Source: Diphasiastrum complanatum
Lineage: Eukaryota; Streptophyta; Lycopodiopsida; Lycopodiales; Lycopodiaceae
Direction of reading: 5' to 3'
Assembly: GCA_029204225.1 (NCBI GenBank)
Contig: CM055092.1
Location: 63,695,260 to 63,759,259, forward strand
DNA length: 64,000 bases
In this document: positions 1 to 13,600 of the stretch, piece after piece
How the letters are laid out: each line of letters opens with the position of its first letter
How positions within the stretch are numbered: the stretch's first letter is position 1
Notes under the pieces: model-generated
The model's input: the letters and a program-made list of their open reading frames with translations, nothing else
Database searches by the model: none
Told to the model about the DNA's origin: nothing
Position numbers and translations under genes: made by a program

Positions 1-183
1 ATCTGGCATGGCACCAGGTTGGATCTCAATGTTGCTTTCGGAACTTCAAGTTGGTTAAGTCTGATCTTTGTTGGCGAGTTGGTTGCTTGTATGTCAAGTG
101 GGTTGGATGGCAAGAGTTGAAGGCTGGGAAGCTAAGTTGTGGTTTTCGACTCCCTTTGGGATGCCTGCGCTACATTACGGCAC
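1..183 (+). repeat. Copy of LTR-like repeat found again at 54827-55003
   Basis: The sequence matches 54827-55003 in direct orientation with few differences (shared words such as CTGGCATGGC, CAGGTTGGATCTCAATGTTG and TTGGTTAAGTCTGAT). It ends at about 183, where the following sequence switches to the opposite orientation of the same repeat. It probably continues left of the window. Open frames here are incidental. Confidence 0.8.
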
Positions 184-620
184 CGGGGAGTTGGCATGCC
201 AAGGCGGGCGCCAGGACAACATTCTAGCAAGGGAGACTGAGACTTGGTTGGATCTCGCCCTGAGTCGCAACCCGCACTCCCCTATAGTATTGGTGGATTC
301 GCCACCTCCCTCATAACAAGTGCTCTGCCCAGGCTGGTAAAGCATGTTTTCTCTCTCTAGAAAATCATTTCCTCTCTCTAAAATTTATTGATCCCCAGGC
401 TTCCTTTAATCTTGCCTAGATCGTGTGAGGTGATTGCACATCGATCTGAGCTCTCTGGACTTCGCTAGAACCGATCAAAGATTTTCAGCCATAGGAACTT
501 GGCGCCGGCTGGATTCTGGTCACAGTTGGCGCCGGGGCAGCAGGGGTGCTGCTGGCGTCGGGGACAATACTGGCGCCAGTGACACCGGAAGTAAGGCTTG
601 TAAAGGTAAACTTTACAACA
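184..620 (-). repeat. Inverted copy of the 53757-54240 repeat segment
   Basis: This stretch is the reverse complement of about 53757-54240: the shared parts include the AGAGAGAAAA tract, the block around CGATCTGAGCTCTCTGGACT and the GGCGCC-rich tract. It ends in a perfect 8-bp hairpin TTGTAAAG/CTTTACAA at 598-618. The apparent 85-residue Gly/Ala/Ser-rich frame is the translation of the GGCGCC repeats and is not taken as a gene. Confidence 0.8.
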
Positions 621-1496
621 TCCACCCCATCTTTATAAAATCTGATGTCCTCATCAAATGTCAGATTAAAGTAAAGGTGCCTCCTAATTAAAATTAATTA
701 TACATTTGATCTACTTGGCACATTACTCAATTTACTGGCCACTTTTTATTAGCATTGAAGCTGGCACACCACAAGTCGGAGACTCAACTCTTTGTACTAA
801 AAAAATTACATAGCTTGAAAATATCACTTTGTCTGGAAAAGCGTAGATTTTATGTCGCTTACATAAAACCCAAAAACCTTATTAACTAGTGGTAGAGGCC
901 TTTTTGTGAAATGTTCGCCCCTATCGCTTCTGACTTTTGACTTTGGAAACTCCTTTGAGCTCTTAATTTGTCCTTGATGAACTTTGTGTTGAGCTCCCTG
1001 AGCTCCTGATTTGATGAGTTCCGCACAGGTATCAAGGCTCCCTGAGCCAAAGGATTTATCGTTTGATTGTCCACTTTATGGTCCACTCCGTGCCTTGTTG
1101 CTTTCGCACCTGGATTTCTCTCCTTGTCCCAGCCTGATCTTGATACTTTTCCTTTTTGGCTCTTTAAGGTAGGCAAAGATTGAGTACTCCGCAATGCACC
1201 TCTCACTTAGCTTGAAGTAGCTATCTTTGAATCAACCCAAATGTAACCATTGACCTCGTGGAGAGCCAAAGGGTGGCACCAGTTTGATCCGCATACGAAA
1301 CTACCTCTTTGCGTTCGTTTAAAAGCACCATGTCCATCTTGCGCAAAACTTGACTTTCACAATTCCATCAATTGGTCAATTGCCTCACAGTCAAAACAAG
1401 AAGTGTACATCTAGCTTAGCTTCAAGTAGCTCTCTTTGAATCAGACAAATGCACCCAGAGTTTTGCACTAGTCCGATCTCAACATGAACTGTCCCT
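621..1496. other. Non-coding stretch with a diverged internal duplication
   Basis: No convincing gene is seen. A roughly 80-bp segment at about 1207-1290 recurs in diverged form at 1413-1490; both contain CTTAGCTT, AAGTAGCT and CTCTTTGAATCA-like words. The minus-strand open frame at 886-1206 has no recognisable motif and is left uncalled. Confidence 0.4.
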
Positions 1497-2151
1497 TGTG
1501 AAAGATTCAACTAGTTTTCATCACATTTTGCAATATTTTCATATTTGGCATATTGAGGGCCAAAACTTGTTTTAGACTTAGAGGTTGACTTTTCAAAGTT
1601 CATTAGTCTAAAATTCATTTGAATAAACACTTTTTGAAAGTGTGAGAAAGATAGAATGCCGAGTTTGAGTAGATTCAATTTGCATAAGTTGGGTACATTG
1701 AATCTAGACCCAAAATTGGTAGGGTTAGCATTTTGGTGGGAAAGCCAAGTGGCCAAATAGGGTTTTGGACCTGTTATAAAAGGATGTAACTCGTGGAGAG
1801 AGTCATCTTCTCTCTTCTCTATCTCATTTCATGCTTATACATGGTTCTCTTGGGTTCTACTATCCATTGGTGCACTATCTTGGTGATTGCTTGCAATTCT
1901 ATGTGTAGAATGATCTATATTTGTTATTTTTGGATCCACACGTGTGAAATACAGTAGCTTGCTGGTTTTGTACGGACAGCAACAGTACATAATCATTTCA
2001 TTCAAGTTTGATCAAGTTCTAATTAGTGTTTGCATCTCAAATTGTGTGTAGATGCTGATTTTTCTACATTGGTGAAATTGGTAGTGTATTTCTCTTTCTA
2101 ACCAAAGATCTTTCAAGTAGATTGGATCTTAAGGATCTGAAATCTTTCACA
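1497..2151 (+). repeat. 5' LTR of Copia element 1
   Basis: The LTR begins TGTGAAAGAT and ends ATCTTTCACA, a perfect 10-bp terminal inverted repeat with the canonical TG..CA. It is followed directly by a primer-binding site. The same LTR is present, diverged, at 51708-52344, where it is the 3' LTR of another copy. A TATA-like box (TATAAAAGG) lies at about 1775-1783, which would place the transcript start in the second half of the LTR. The matching 3' LTR of this element is not present nearby, so the element is 3'-truncated. Confidence 0.9.
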
Positions 2152-2163
2152 TGGTATCAGAGC
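2152..2163 (+). promoter_or_regulatory. Primer-binding site (initiator tRNA-Met)
   Basis: TGGTATCAGAGC directly follows the LTR. This is the usual plant Copia/Gypsy minus-strand primer-binding site, complementary to the 3' end of initiator methionine tRNA. The untranslated leader then runs to 2751. Confidence 0.9.
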
Positions 2164-2751
2164 TTGTGTTTCAGGTTATGAAGGAGGAAATCAGATCTAT
2201 CAAAGATTTGGTGAAGATATCAAGTCTAGAGCATGCTAGAGAGGATTCTACACCAAAATCGGATTTTTTTGCTTTGTAGATTGGATCTTTTGTAGATCAA
2301 AACACTAAATCGGTCAATATACTTGTTCAATTCCGTTTTTTGAATTTACATGCTGGATTTGGCCGATTTTTGGATCATTGGTTCAGCCTAAGTGGTGGTT
2401 TATAGATTGCATATCAAATTTTCAGCATTTGCATGTAGATTTGGAATAGTCAATTTTTTGTGATTTTGTCAAAATCCTAATTTTGATTGGATCTCTAGAT
2501 AGCGAGGTTGCTGGACTTCATTTGAGTGTGTTTCAATATTAGGAAGTGGCAAAAGTCATTAGATTGAGGATAGATCATAGGTTGATCAAGATTCCGTGAT
2601 TCTATATGTTGATTTGCTTGGATAAGTGCTAGAAGAGAATTTGTGAGATAGTTTCAAATCTTGGTGATTTCTTTTGAAAGCATTTGTTGTTGTTCAAAGG
2701 AGTGCTTTGTGCATTGAAACAGGTTGAAAGAGAAGATCAGGTCATTGCTAC

Positions 2752-4156
2752 ATGGCAACCTCAATTGGAGTCATGTTGGAAGCCAATGATAGGCTTACCT
2801 CAAGTAACTATTCATTATGGAAAGTGAGGATGCAGTCACTTCTTGAGATGAATGATGTTTTGGATATTGTTGTAGGTTTGGAGGAGAGACCAGCAACACA
2901 ACAAGATAAATTGAGGTATGACAAGAGGGCCAAGAAGGCTCTACACATGATAAAGATGAATGTTACCAATGAACTTCTCAAGGAAGTTGGTAAGTGCACA
3001 TCATCTTTGGAAGCTTGAAATTCATTGAAGAAGCTTTATAAATCCAAGTCTACTTCTAGAGTGTTGACTCTAAGAAGGCAAATCTTTTCTTGTTTGCAAA
3101 AGAATGAAGAAAGTCCAAGTACTTTTGTTTTGAGAATGAAAGCATTGAATGATGAGTTAGCTTGCATAGATGAAAGCATTAAGGAAGGAGAGCTTATTCA
3201 AGTGATTCTTAATGGCTTGTTGGATGCTCATGCTAACATTGTTCAAAGTATTGCTATTCAAAAGACTTTGCCAAGTTTGATGGATCTTCAAGAGATCTTG
3301 ATCAATGAGGAATATAGGCTTCAAGCAAGAGGTGGATCTACTTCGACACTTCAAGAGGATGCTATGTTCACAAAGGGCAAATTCAAGGGCAAAACCAAAA
3401 GCAAGTGGTCTAAAGGGCAAGATCAAGTGGATGCTTCTTCAAGTGGCAAAAAGAAGGATAGGTCAACGCTCAAGTGCTTCTATTGTGGCATCAAAGGACA
3501 CTTTGCAAGTGAGTGCTACAAGAAGAAGAGAGATCAAGGAGACAAGCAAGGTAATCTTACTCTTGATGAGGATGGTTTGGATGTGCAAGATGCAAATGAT
3601 GATGCTTTTGTGATGTCTTCATGTATGTTTGCTAATGATCGAGATCTAGATCCTTGGTGGATTGATAGTGGAGCAAGTTCACACATGACCTTTCACAAAG
3701 AGTACTTCACTTCTTTGTTGGCATATGGAGATGACAAGAGGGTGATCTACACGGCCAATGATGATGAGTGTGCAATCAAAGGGATTGGCACAATTCCTAT
3801 TTCTCTCTCTACAAATAGGAATGTTCATTTGGAGGATGACTTGTTTATTCCATCTATTACCAAGAATTTGCTTAGTGTGAGTCAAATGCTAAGTAAGGGC
3901 CTCAAGGTGGAGTTTGATGGAGATGCTTGTTTGATCAAAAGGAAGGATGTCTTGATTGGATGCTTGTGTTATTGCTAACCAAGTTGGATGTGTTGCAAGG
4001 GAGCAAATTTCTATTCAAGAGGTTTGGCACAAAAGAATGGGACACCTCAACTTCAAGTCATTGGAGGTAATGGCAAGGAAGAAGGTTGTGATTGGTCTTC
4101 CAAGTTCCTTAAGTAATGCTTGTTATGGTAGATCAAAGATTTATAGTACAAGATAA
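2752..4156 (+). pseudogene. Copia gag-protease remnant (element 1)
   Basis: The frame starts at ATG 2752 and encodes a Copia-type gag (UBN2-like N-terminus with the SSNYSLWKVRM motif). A TGG-to-TGA change at 3016-3018 breaks it; the second Copia copy has tryptophan there. The same frame resumes and continues to 3978. It holds a CCHC zinc knuckle (CFYCGIKGHFASEC, about 3475-3516) and the aspartic protease motif WWIDSGASSHMT at about 3655-3690. A frameshift near 3955 moves the pre-integrase part (WHKRMGHLNF, about 4025-4054) into another frame, which ends at 4156. Integrase, reverse transcriptase and the 3' LTR are missing. It is the 5' half of a dead Copia element, sister to the copy at 48.2-52.3 kb. 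Confidence 0.92.
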
Positions 4157-4860
4157 GCAGTACAAGATAAGCTTTTGATGACGCAACACTTGATTATGTG
4201 GAATATCTCCACCACGCGAGGATCTACATTCTGGTAAGAAAAACTTGCCCATTCTCGCGTCATGGCGATATGCCACATCATCATATTCTATGCAAAGAGT
4301 AGATCAATTTTGCTTTTGACCTCATCTCTATCAGAGTTCAGATAAGAAAGTAATGGTAGATCAAAGATTTATAGTGCCAGATAAGCATTCAATGATGTGG
4401 CATTTATATTATTTCATGATGTGGCATTTGATGATGTGGAATATCTCCACCACGCGAGGATCTGCATTCTGGTAAAAAATACTTGTCTATTCTCGCGTCA
4501 TGGCAATATGCCACAATATCAGAATCTTTGATTAGCCATAACTTTCTTATTTGAACTCGGATCGAGATGAAGTAAAAAGCAAAAAAAATCTACTCTTCAT
4601 GTAGAATCCATTGGAATATCTCCACCATGCGGGAATCTATATATTGGTAAAGACTGGTCTATTCTCGCGTCATGGCGATATGCTACACCATCAAAATCTT
4701 TGATTAGCCAAAACTTTCTTATTTGAATCGGATGGAGATGAGGTAAAAAGCAAAAATGATCTACTCTTCGTGTAGAATACATTGGAATGATCACATCTTG
4801 ATTACAATTCTATAAAAATATCAAAAATTTCTAGAAAATCTATTGTTGTTCTACTCATCT
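4157..4860. repeat. Triplicated foldback (hairpin) unit array
   Basis: Three direct copies of an 80-bp unit lie at about 4197-4277, 4435-4515 and 4612-4687. Each starts TGTGGAATATCTCCACCACG and ends TCATGGCGATATGCCACA or a variant; the ends are imperfect inverted repeats (CACGCGAG against CTCGCGT), so each unit can fold on itself. The spacers between units also pair with each other: the block near 4305-4375 is the reverse complement of blocks near 4525-4600 and 4695-4765. No coding potential is seen. It may be a foldback or MITE-like element that amplified locally. Confidence 0.75.
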
Positions 4861-5298
4861 GTAGTTTAATGGCTGATGTTGATGTTTTGCAGCTTCTTGT
4901 AGGTTGGCCCTCTTTAAAACATGTAATTTTGTTTAACTGTGCTTTGCTCAAAATATATTACTGTGCTGTTGGCGCCGGAAGTAAGGCTTGTAAAGGCAAC
5001 TTTACAACACAATACCAAGATTTCATGGTACCAGCAGGTGGTGGATTTACTACGTTCTTTGGACATCTCTGTCACGGACCTTCCATCGGGCGTTAATCGA
5101 TATATTCACCGCTAGCTCTTTCACCGTTACATACAGTACACATGGGGACCCAAAGGATTGTGGGCGTTCTATTGTTTACATTACTTTAGTTCTCATGTAC
5201 AGTTTTCTTCAGTCTGCACATTGACAATGCACCCATGCATCTTTGTACATATGTATGTGTCTTATGCACCTATGGGTTCCTTCAAGACGTTAATAAAG
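4861..5298. other. Non-coding, with a fragment of the GGCGCC repeat
   Basis: No gene is seen. At 4971-5010 there is a 40-bp fragment of the repeat also found at 560-620 and 53757-53800: GGCGCCGGAAGTAAGGC followed by the hairpin TTGTAAAG-GCAA-CTTTACAA (4988-5007). Confidence 0.5.
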
Positions 5299-6986
<1,688 letters not shown>

Positions 6987-7677
6987 GTTCATATCATAGA
7001 TGCCCAGCGTTTTTGAAATGCGTTTTAGAATCGCATTCAGAAACACAATTCAGAAACGCGTTTCTGAAAATTTTAAAAGAAATTCAAAAACATTTTTTTT
7101 TTAATTTTTTTTTTTTTTGGTTTTTTTTTTGGGCAATATGGGTATCAGATGAAAGCTCTAATTAAGAGCATAATTAATGTGTAGTTTGTCGACTGTTTCG
7201 GGTGCAGGATGGTCCAATTTAGGTGCATTAGTCCATGTTGGGTTCTGTCAAGAATAAAAATTCAAAACTAACCTCTAGCCCGTTTGTTACGATCACAGAT
7301 GGTCCCAGTAAGTGTGTTTTCGCTCACGAAGTTGGAAGGCCAAATCATGAAGAGGCCTTACCCCGGACCCTGCCGTTCGGGGGCGTTGCCCCCCAAACCC
7401 CCCATCGGGGGGCGGTATTTTTCAAGGGGCCACTGCCCCCCAAACCCCCTGAGCATTTATTGAAAACCAGAGCAAATAACAACCAAATAACTATTGAAAA
7501 TAAAATCTGTTTGTGCCCCATCTACTGCACTTCTAAAGGGCAAAACACTAGTTTGACCACTGATCTCCAAAAAAAAATTCAGCCATAAGCTATTTTTCTG
7601 GAAAAAAAAAATTTAACGATTCTGGGTTTAGAAACACATTTCTCAGAAACGCGTTTATGGGCATCTATGGTTCAAAT
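6987..7677. mobile_element. hAT-type MITE with 8-bp target site duplication
   Basis: A 675-bp element (6995-7669) begins CATAGATGCCCA and ends with its reverse complement TGGGCATCTATG, a 12-bp perfect terminal inverted repeat with looser subterminal pairing (CAGAAACGCGTTTCTGA-like words on both sides). It is flanked by GTTCATAT (6987-6994) and GTTCAAAT (7670-7677), an 8-bp duplication with one mismatch, as expected of hAT elements. It has no transposase. Inside are a T-rich tract (about 7088-7131) and an unusual GC-rich block (7368-7450) of C and G homopolymer runs that fold on each other. Confidence 0.85.
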
Positions 7678-9322
7678 TATAAAATAGAAAAGATATTTTG
7701 ACACATTTGTGAACCAAATTTTGAGTTACAACATTATTTCAGAATATTTTTTGCAGTCTCCAAACATAGCACACTGACTTGCTAAGTGACATAGCTAGAA
7801 ATAAAATAAAAAAATCTACAGCCTTCAAAGATAGCATACCATCGTGCTAAGTGAAAAAGAAAAAGAAAAATTGGCTGAATCACTTGGCACGTCGGCATGC
7901 TAGGTGACTCAGCCAAAAACAATTACATTTTTTTAGCACATCGGCATGCCATATTTGGAGGTGAAAAAAAAATTAATTTCAAAATTTTCTTATTTGGGAT
8001 CTCATTATGGGATTTTTAACTATGTGCCAAACCACAATTCTTATTGATAAACATTCAAGTAGTGGCATAAAAAAGGTAGCACATCATCTTTTTATTGACT
8101 CATGGCAAGAAAGAAACTTGCAAAACTTGCAGAAACTTTACTCGCAAAATGCCAAGCCCCCTAAGGAAACAATATTTTATGTAGCAATCAATATTTGCAA
8201 GGTGGATAACAAAAAATTTCCATTTTGAAGGACCAAAGTGAAAAACTAGTGAAATCCATATTGAAGGTTCGGACTACATTGAGCTACGATGACAATTTTT
8301 TTAAACACGTACTGGTTTGAGACAAAATGTCTTTTTTGCTATAAGTAGATTGGATAGATCAAATGGTTATATTCCATATGACCCATGCTTGATTCTCATC
8401 TAGTGAATATTAAAGAGAGATGTATATTCAAGGCGGATCTAATATGCCACAAATAGAATGTACATACTCCATAAATGTTTGCATATCTTTTGGTAGCCTA
8501 GCTTTCTTATGAAATAACAAAATAATAGTTTAATAGTCTAACAATTCATTAACTTAATTATTTAATAGCTCCTTACCTAGTAAATTACACAAATACTTCA
8601 TTTTTTCTTGATAGAAAAGAACATAAGTTGACAAAGCAAATGACAGGATGATTATATCACAAGCTGGCCCATGCGCATGCACGCACAAGCACACGCGCGC
8701 ACACACACACACACACACATATTGATACTTACAATTTTGATTTCTAAACACAATGATATTTTCATTTTCAATCTCTAACAATATGATGGATGATATGTTG
8801 GTGCCTCTAATTTGATCATGGAACTAAGGGGTTCATTTAATGGCTATATGCTCCATATCGTTTTCATTGTCTCTTGGTTTCTTTTGTTTGTTAGTTGATT
8901 TCTCGAGTACGTCTGACATGCCTTTACATGTTTTGAACATTAGTAAACTAATTCTTGATTGTTGATTTATAGTTTTGATGATTGTTTTTTTTTCAATTTT
9001 TATAGTCCTCAGTAATCACTCATGTTTGTTGGATTCAAGCTTTACTACGCCATGCATTTAAGTGAAAATAGATTTTATTCTTCTACTTAACCTTGGAGAA
9101 AGTATAAACTATAATTATCTTTATCTTGTGAGAATTTGCAAATATTGAGCTTGATAAACACATGGTTTAGTCTACATATTGTAATACACACATGTGAGAT
9201 CACACGTGTGAGAATAGGCCTAGGGTAGCTCGGACCTAATCATAGGAGTTAGATAGGCTATTTGGTCCAGTTTTCTAGAATATAGGAGCATACTCCACAA
9301 ATCATGGAAGTTGGTGATTGAT
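7678..9322. other. AT-rich stretch with a (CA)n tract, no gene
   Basis: No coding signal is seen. An alternating CACGCGCGCACACAC tract occupies about 8676-8719. At 7740-7960 loosely repeated words (GCTAAGTGA, TCGGCATGC) occur. The sequence is otherwise unassigned. Confidence 0.4.
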
Positions 9323-9327
9323 CTAAT

Positions 9328-9807
9328 TGTTATGGCCATATTCGGTTAAGGACCTAGAATAGTCCTAATATGGTAGACCGGCCCTCCGGTATTTGAGATT
9401 ATTGGTCACGCCGTGATTTAATTCCATGTCACGGCCAATTTGTGACTAATATATTACCTTGAGAGGACCCAAACACTCTAATTGAGACCTATGAAGTATT
9501 GCATGTACGTATGACGGATATAGGCAAGAGGACTGCATGAAGAAATGTGATCTATTTATAGTTGACCTGCATGGGGATTGCATGGTTTCATGCACAGGAC
9601 TCTACTCTCTATATAATGAGGTAGGGATTCTCTCGTCGACATATTGTTTAGGTTACAAGTTTCTCTCTGTTCCTCTTGCTTCACATGGCATGGCTTGGGG
9701 GCTAGATCCAGGTTTGATCTAGGATTGGTTGGGTGGTTTGGCTCCATAGTCTTTCTTATTGTGTTCTCCTATCCTCATCTTAGGGATTATCCCTTAGGGT
9801 CTTTACA
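9328..9807 (+). repeat. 5' LTR of element A
   Basis: It starts TGTTATGGCC and ends TCTTTACA directly before the PBS. A TATA-like word (CTATATAATG) is at about 9608. It aligns with 15232-15662, which is shorter by some 50 bp through small deletions (for example the AATGTGATCTATTTATAG block). Confidence 0.9.
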
Positions 9808-9820
9808 TTGGTATCAGAGC
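9808..9820 (+). promoter_or_regulatory. PBS of element A
   Basis: TTGGTATCAGAGC immediately follows the LTR. This is the initiator tRNA-Met primer site. Confidence 0.88.
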
Positions 9821-10476
9821 TCGGTTAAGGTGCAGTCTTGGATAGGAGTGGAGGCAAGCTCTACATCGAATTGGAAGATCGAAGCACTTGGAGTTACATC
9901 CCGGTTTGGAGTGCAAAACTTTCAAAGGAGGTTTGAAATTGAAATTGTTAATTCTTGGAGCTCTTCAAAATTGTTGGTAACGTGCCTAGCGTCATGTTTT
10001 AATTTTGAAGGAGAAGCTGAGAATTAGTCTTGTAATTTCATTCTGAATTTTCTGGTTTTTGAGAAGAATTGCAATTCATGTTCAATGATTTGCATGTGTG
10101 AATCATTAGGCTTATTTCTTAAACTCACATACTTTGGAGATTTGGATAGGTGCAAGAATTTGTTATGTTATTTGTGGTAGGATTCATGCATGACTAACTT
10201 TGTTTAATGATTGATTGATGAAAATCAATTTTTCTAGAAGACTTAAACTATTAGTGATGTTGTTACATGAATCTAGTTTACAGCCGAAGTATAACATGAT
10301 GAGAACTGCAATTCTGTCATTTTTCTAGAGAGTTGTTGAGAATGAGCATGACAGCAGAGGACAAGGTATATGGTTGCGAAGCCTACTCCAGGCACGATGC
10401 CTTGCTGAGGGAATGGTCGATGCTGATCTTGTTTCCTCTCTCCCTCCCTGACGTGAGGAAGGAAGCGTGGCGGCTT

Positions 10477-10614
<138 letters not shown>

Positions 10615-13600
10615 GGAGGCTCGTGATGCCCAAGAAGAGATGAGGGAGTTGGCCCTAAATTCGAATAGGGTTTGTGTTTTTGGGGGGCCATGGCCTTTTA
10701 TGTTCTTTTAAAAAAACTTTATGGTTTGGGCTTCTAGCATGCATGGGCAAGGTGGTTGGGCTGGTTTCATGCATGATGAGTGGTCGGCAATTTGGTGAAA
10801 TTGGCTGACTATTTGCATCAGTGCTATTACATGCCAGTTGATCATGGCTCGATAGAATTTTGACATTTGGTAACTTTGAGCTAGTTCGAAATTGGTTTTC
10901 TAGATCAACTCTGGAAATTCAAGTTACTAACACCCGGATAGAGAAATTTCGGTTTCCTGGTGTTTAATTGTCAATATTTAGCCTTGGATTTCTGTATTGC
11001 TTCCCATTTAGGAAGTTGAAGAAATTTGGGTTTCCTTTCTCTAGGAACAATATGCATGTTTTTGGGCTTTATCACTTTGACATTTTGCTAAGCCAGTTAA
11101 TTGGAGCTTTTGTACTGTTGGATCTTTGGTCAAGATGTAATAATCGGTTTTGGAATGAATTTATATAAAAAAAAAAAAAATTGATCTTGACGGAAAAGAA
11201 TGGTATGGTTCTCAGGCATATACCCAATATAGGAATTCGATTCCTTGGTATTATGCTATTTTGCCGCTTAATTCTGGATTTTGAGTACTCCCAGTAAGTT
11301 GGGTTCAATGGTGTTTGTGTTTTTTCTTTTTTCAACTCGGTAGAACATGTTCTTGATGATTTCGATCATTGGAGATAGGGCAAACAAAAGCTATTGAGAT
11401 ACTTGTTAAAGTAATTTAATTGGAATAAAATGGATAATATTTGGAAAAAATTCTTTATTCGACAATAAAAATTTGTGTTGAATACGGGAAAAGAAGTATT
11501 CGAATCCAAATTTTATGTAATTTTCCCTTAATTACAAACAACTTTTACAAAGTAATTCTTAAGCCAATTTAATGAAAAGGAAAAATCGATGTAATGGGAA
11601 TTGAAAAACTGATTTCATTTCCAGTTAAGTCCTATGGTAATTTATATTTAAAAGATCAAACTAGTAGTACCTTTTATACTAGTAAATGATTTTTGGTATA
11701 TCAGTTATTCAGCCCAGGTATAGGATAGAAATGAAATTGTTTCAGATTTTTTCCTATAGTAATTAATTTTAAACATTTACTAATGTCATTACGTCTTCTT
11801 AGTACCTTAGCTGAAATAGATTTTCAAGGAACTGAAAATTCTAAAGAGGGAAGAAGAGTGGACATCACTGGTAGTAAGGGTGATCGGGAAATGTATTTCG
11901 TAGTTATGATTTTGTTAATTCTTGTAAATAATTGCTTAATACCAGATATAATTTCCTAGATAGAATTCATTTAGTTGAATTTATAATTGATATCTTTGTA
12001 ACCATTGAGTTATCTGTAGTTTTGGATGTCAATTGTGATGTTAGAAGTAGAATCTGATATATGGATTACATTGGATCTGTTAATTGATAGAAGATTGTTC
12101 CTAGAGTTAATGCTCTTAAATCCAAGGGGATTTGAAGCTTATCATTAACCAAAAAGGATCAGAATGTAATATTGAACCATGTTGATTCTTCTGTTTAGAT
12201 CACAAGATCATGTGTGGATTTGTGGTATCCATCTAATAAGCATGCTAGTCATCCAAATAAATGGATTCTCCAGTTTTTGGGAACAAGAGATAATATCCTA
12301 TATGGATTATAGGACAACTAGATGATCTGTGGATCTCTAGGTTATCAGATGAGGCGGTTAAGAATTTTCTGGAAGAAAGAGCTGGTGGTATGGGACAGTA
12401 ATTTTGAAAATGAATTCTAGGACTGTAAAGATCTGGTGATCGATGGTATATTTTAGTACCTAGTTGCGATATGGGAAAAATAAAACTATTCGATCAAATG
12501 TGAGAAATTTTGAAAAAATTTGAGGTTTAATCTAGATCCCAATGTGGTATCTCACTATTTATAAAGTAAAAGGCCCTTAAATCTATTTCGCTTTATAAAT
12601 TAATCCTTTCCTTCTAGTAATTTCTCGAATATAAGACATCAGACTAGTTTATATGAATTTTTTCCGACATGAAAATATTCTTCTGAAACACTGTTATGTC
12701 ATATAAATAACTACTTGTGTGAATAGACTTGGAATTCAGATAAATTCTAAGGTTAAAGTGTATCAATTTCTTAAACATAGAATATCTCTTTGTGCATAAA
12801 TAGATTTCGATGGAATGGTAGTTTCTATCACTCGGTAGAAAATATTTGAAGGGGAAGTCTTGTTTGTGATAGAGTGACTCTTTTTGTGGAAAGCACTTAT
12901 TACTGACTTTTCTTGGATTTGGATATTTTCATATGTCATCTTTCCAGTTAACTTTTATTGAAATTGATAATTTCTTTAAAAGGAGAGGTGAAGTGATGGA
13001 ATAAAATTTTATTTGAAAATCTATGGGTTGCATAGTTTTCGGAAGAGAACCAGCTGTGATATAGAAATGAAATTTGGTCTGAAAGGAATTTTGGATAGAT
13101 TCAAAGTAAGATACCTAATTGGAACTTTTCGAATAAGAGGAATTCTCTAGGGATTGTGTGGACAATCTGGAACTAGAGCAGGTTTGAAATTTGAATCATT
13201 ATCTATAAGTAGTACAATGAAAAGTCAAAGGTTACTAATTTCATTTTGATTGAAATAGAAATAAGTTTGATCAAAATTTAAGTCTAAGAGTTTTCTATTG
13301 GATCAGCCTAATCTTAGTTTTAGTACTAAGATTAGAGAGAGGTTGATTGAGTGGAAGAAATTATGCTATTAGAAAAAATTGGATTGAAAAACTATTGAGA
13401 GTGATATGTGAGTAACATATGTGGGTTCTGGAGGAATTTGCCAGATAAGATTGTGGTTATGTATTGGGTCATAGTGAGATTATTCACATATGTGCACGAT
13501 TAATCTTATATGAATCTATTGTGTATTTCTACTTACTAGGGTTATTTGGTGCACTTAACCTAGTCAGTGAAACATAGACATATGATCAAGTATTGTTTGA

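Noticed and set aside
886-1206. 106-residue minus-strand frame
   Set aside because: No recognisable domain. It overlaps a diverged direct repeat and has no supporting signal.
4157-4860. CRISPR-like array of repeats at 4.2-4.7 kb
   Set aside because: Only three long, diverged units with irregular spacers that pair with each other, in eukaryotic nuclear DNA. It is a foldback repeat.
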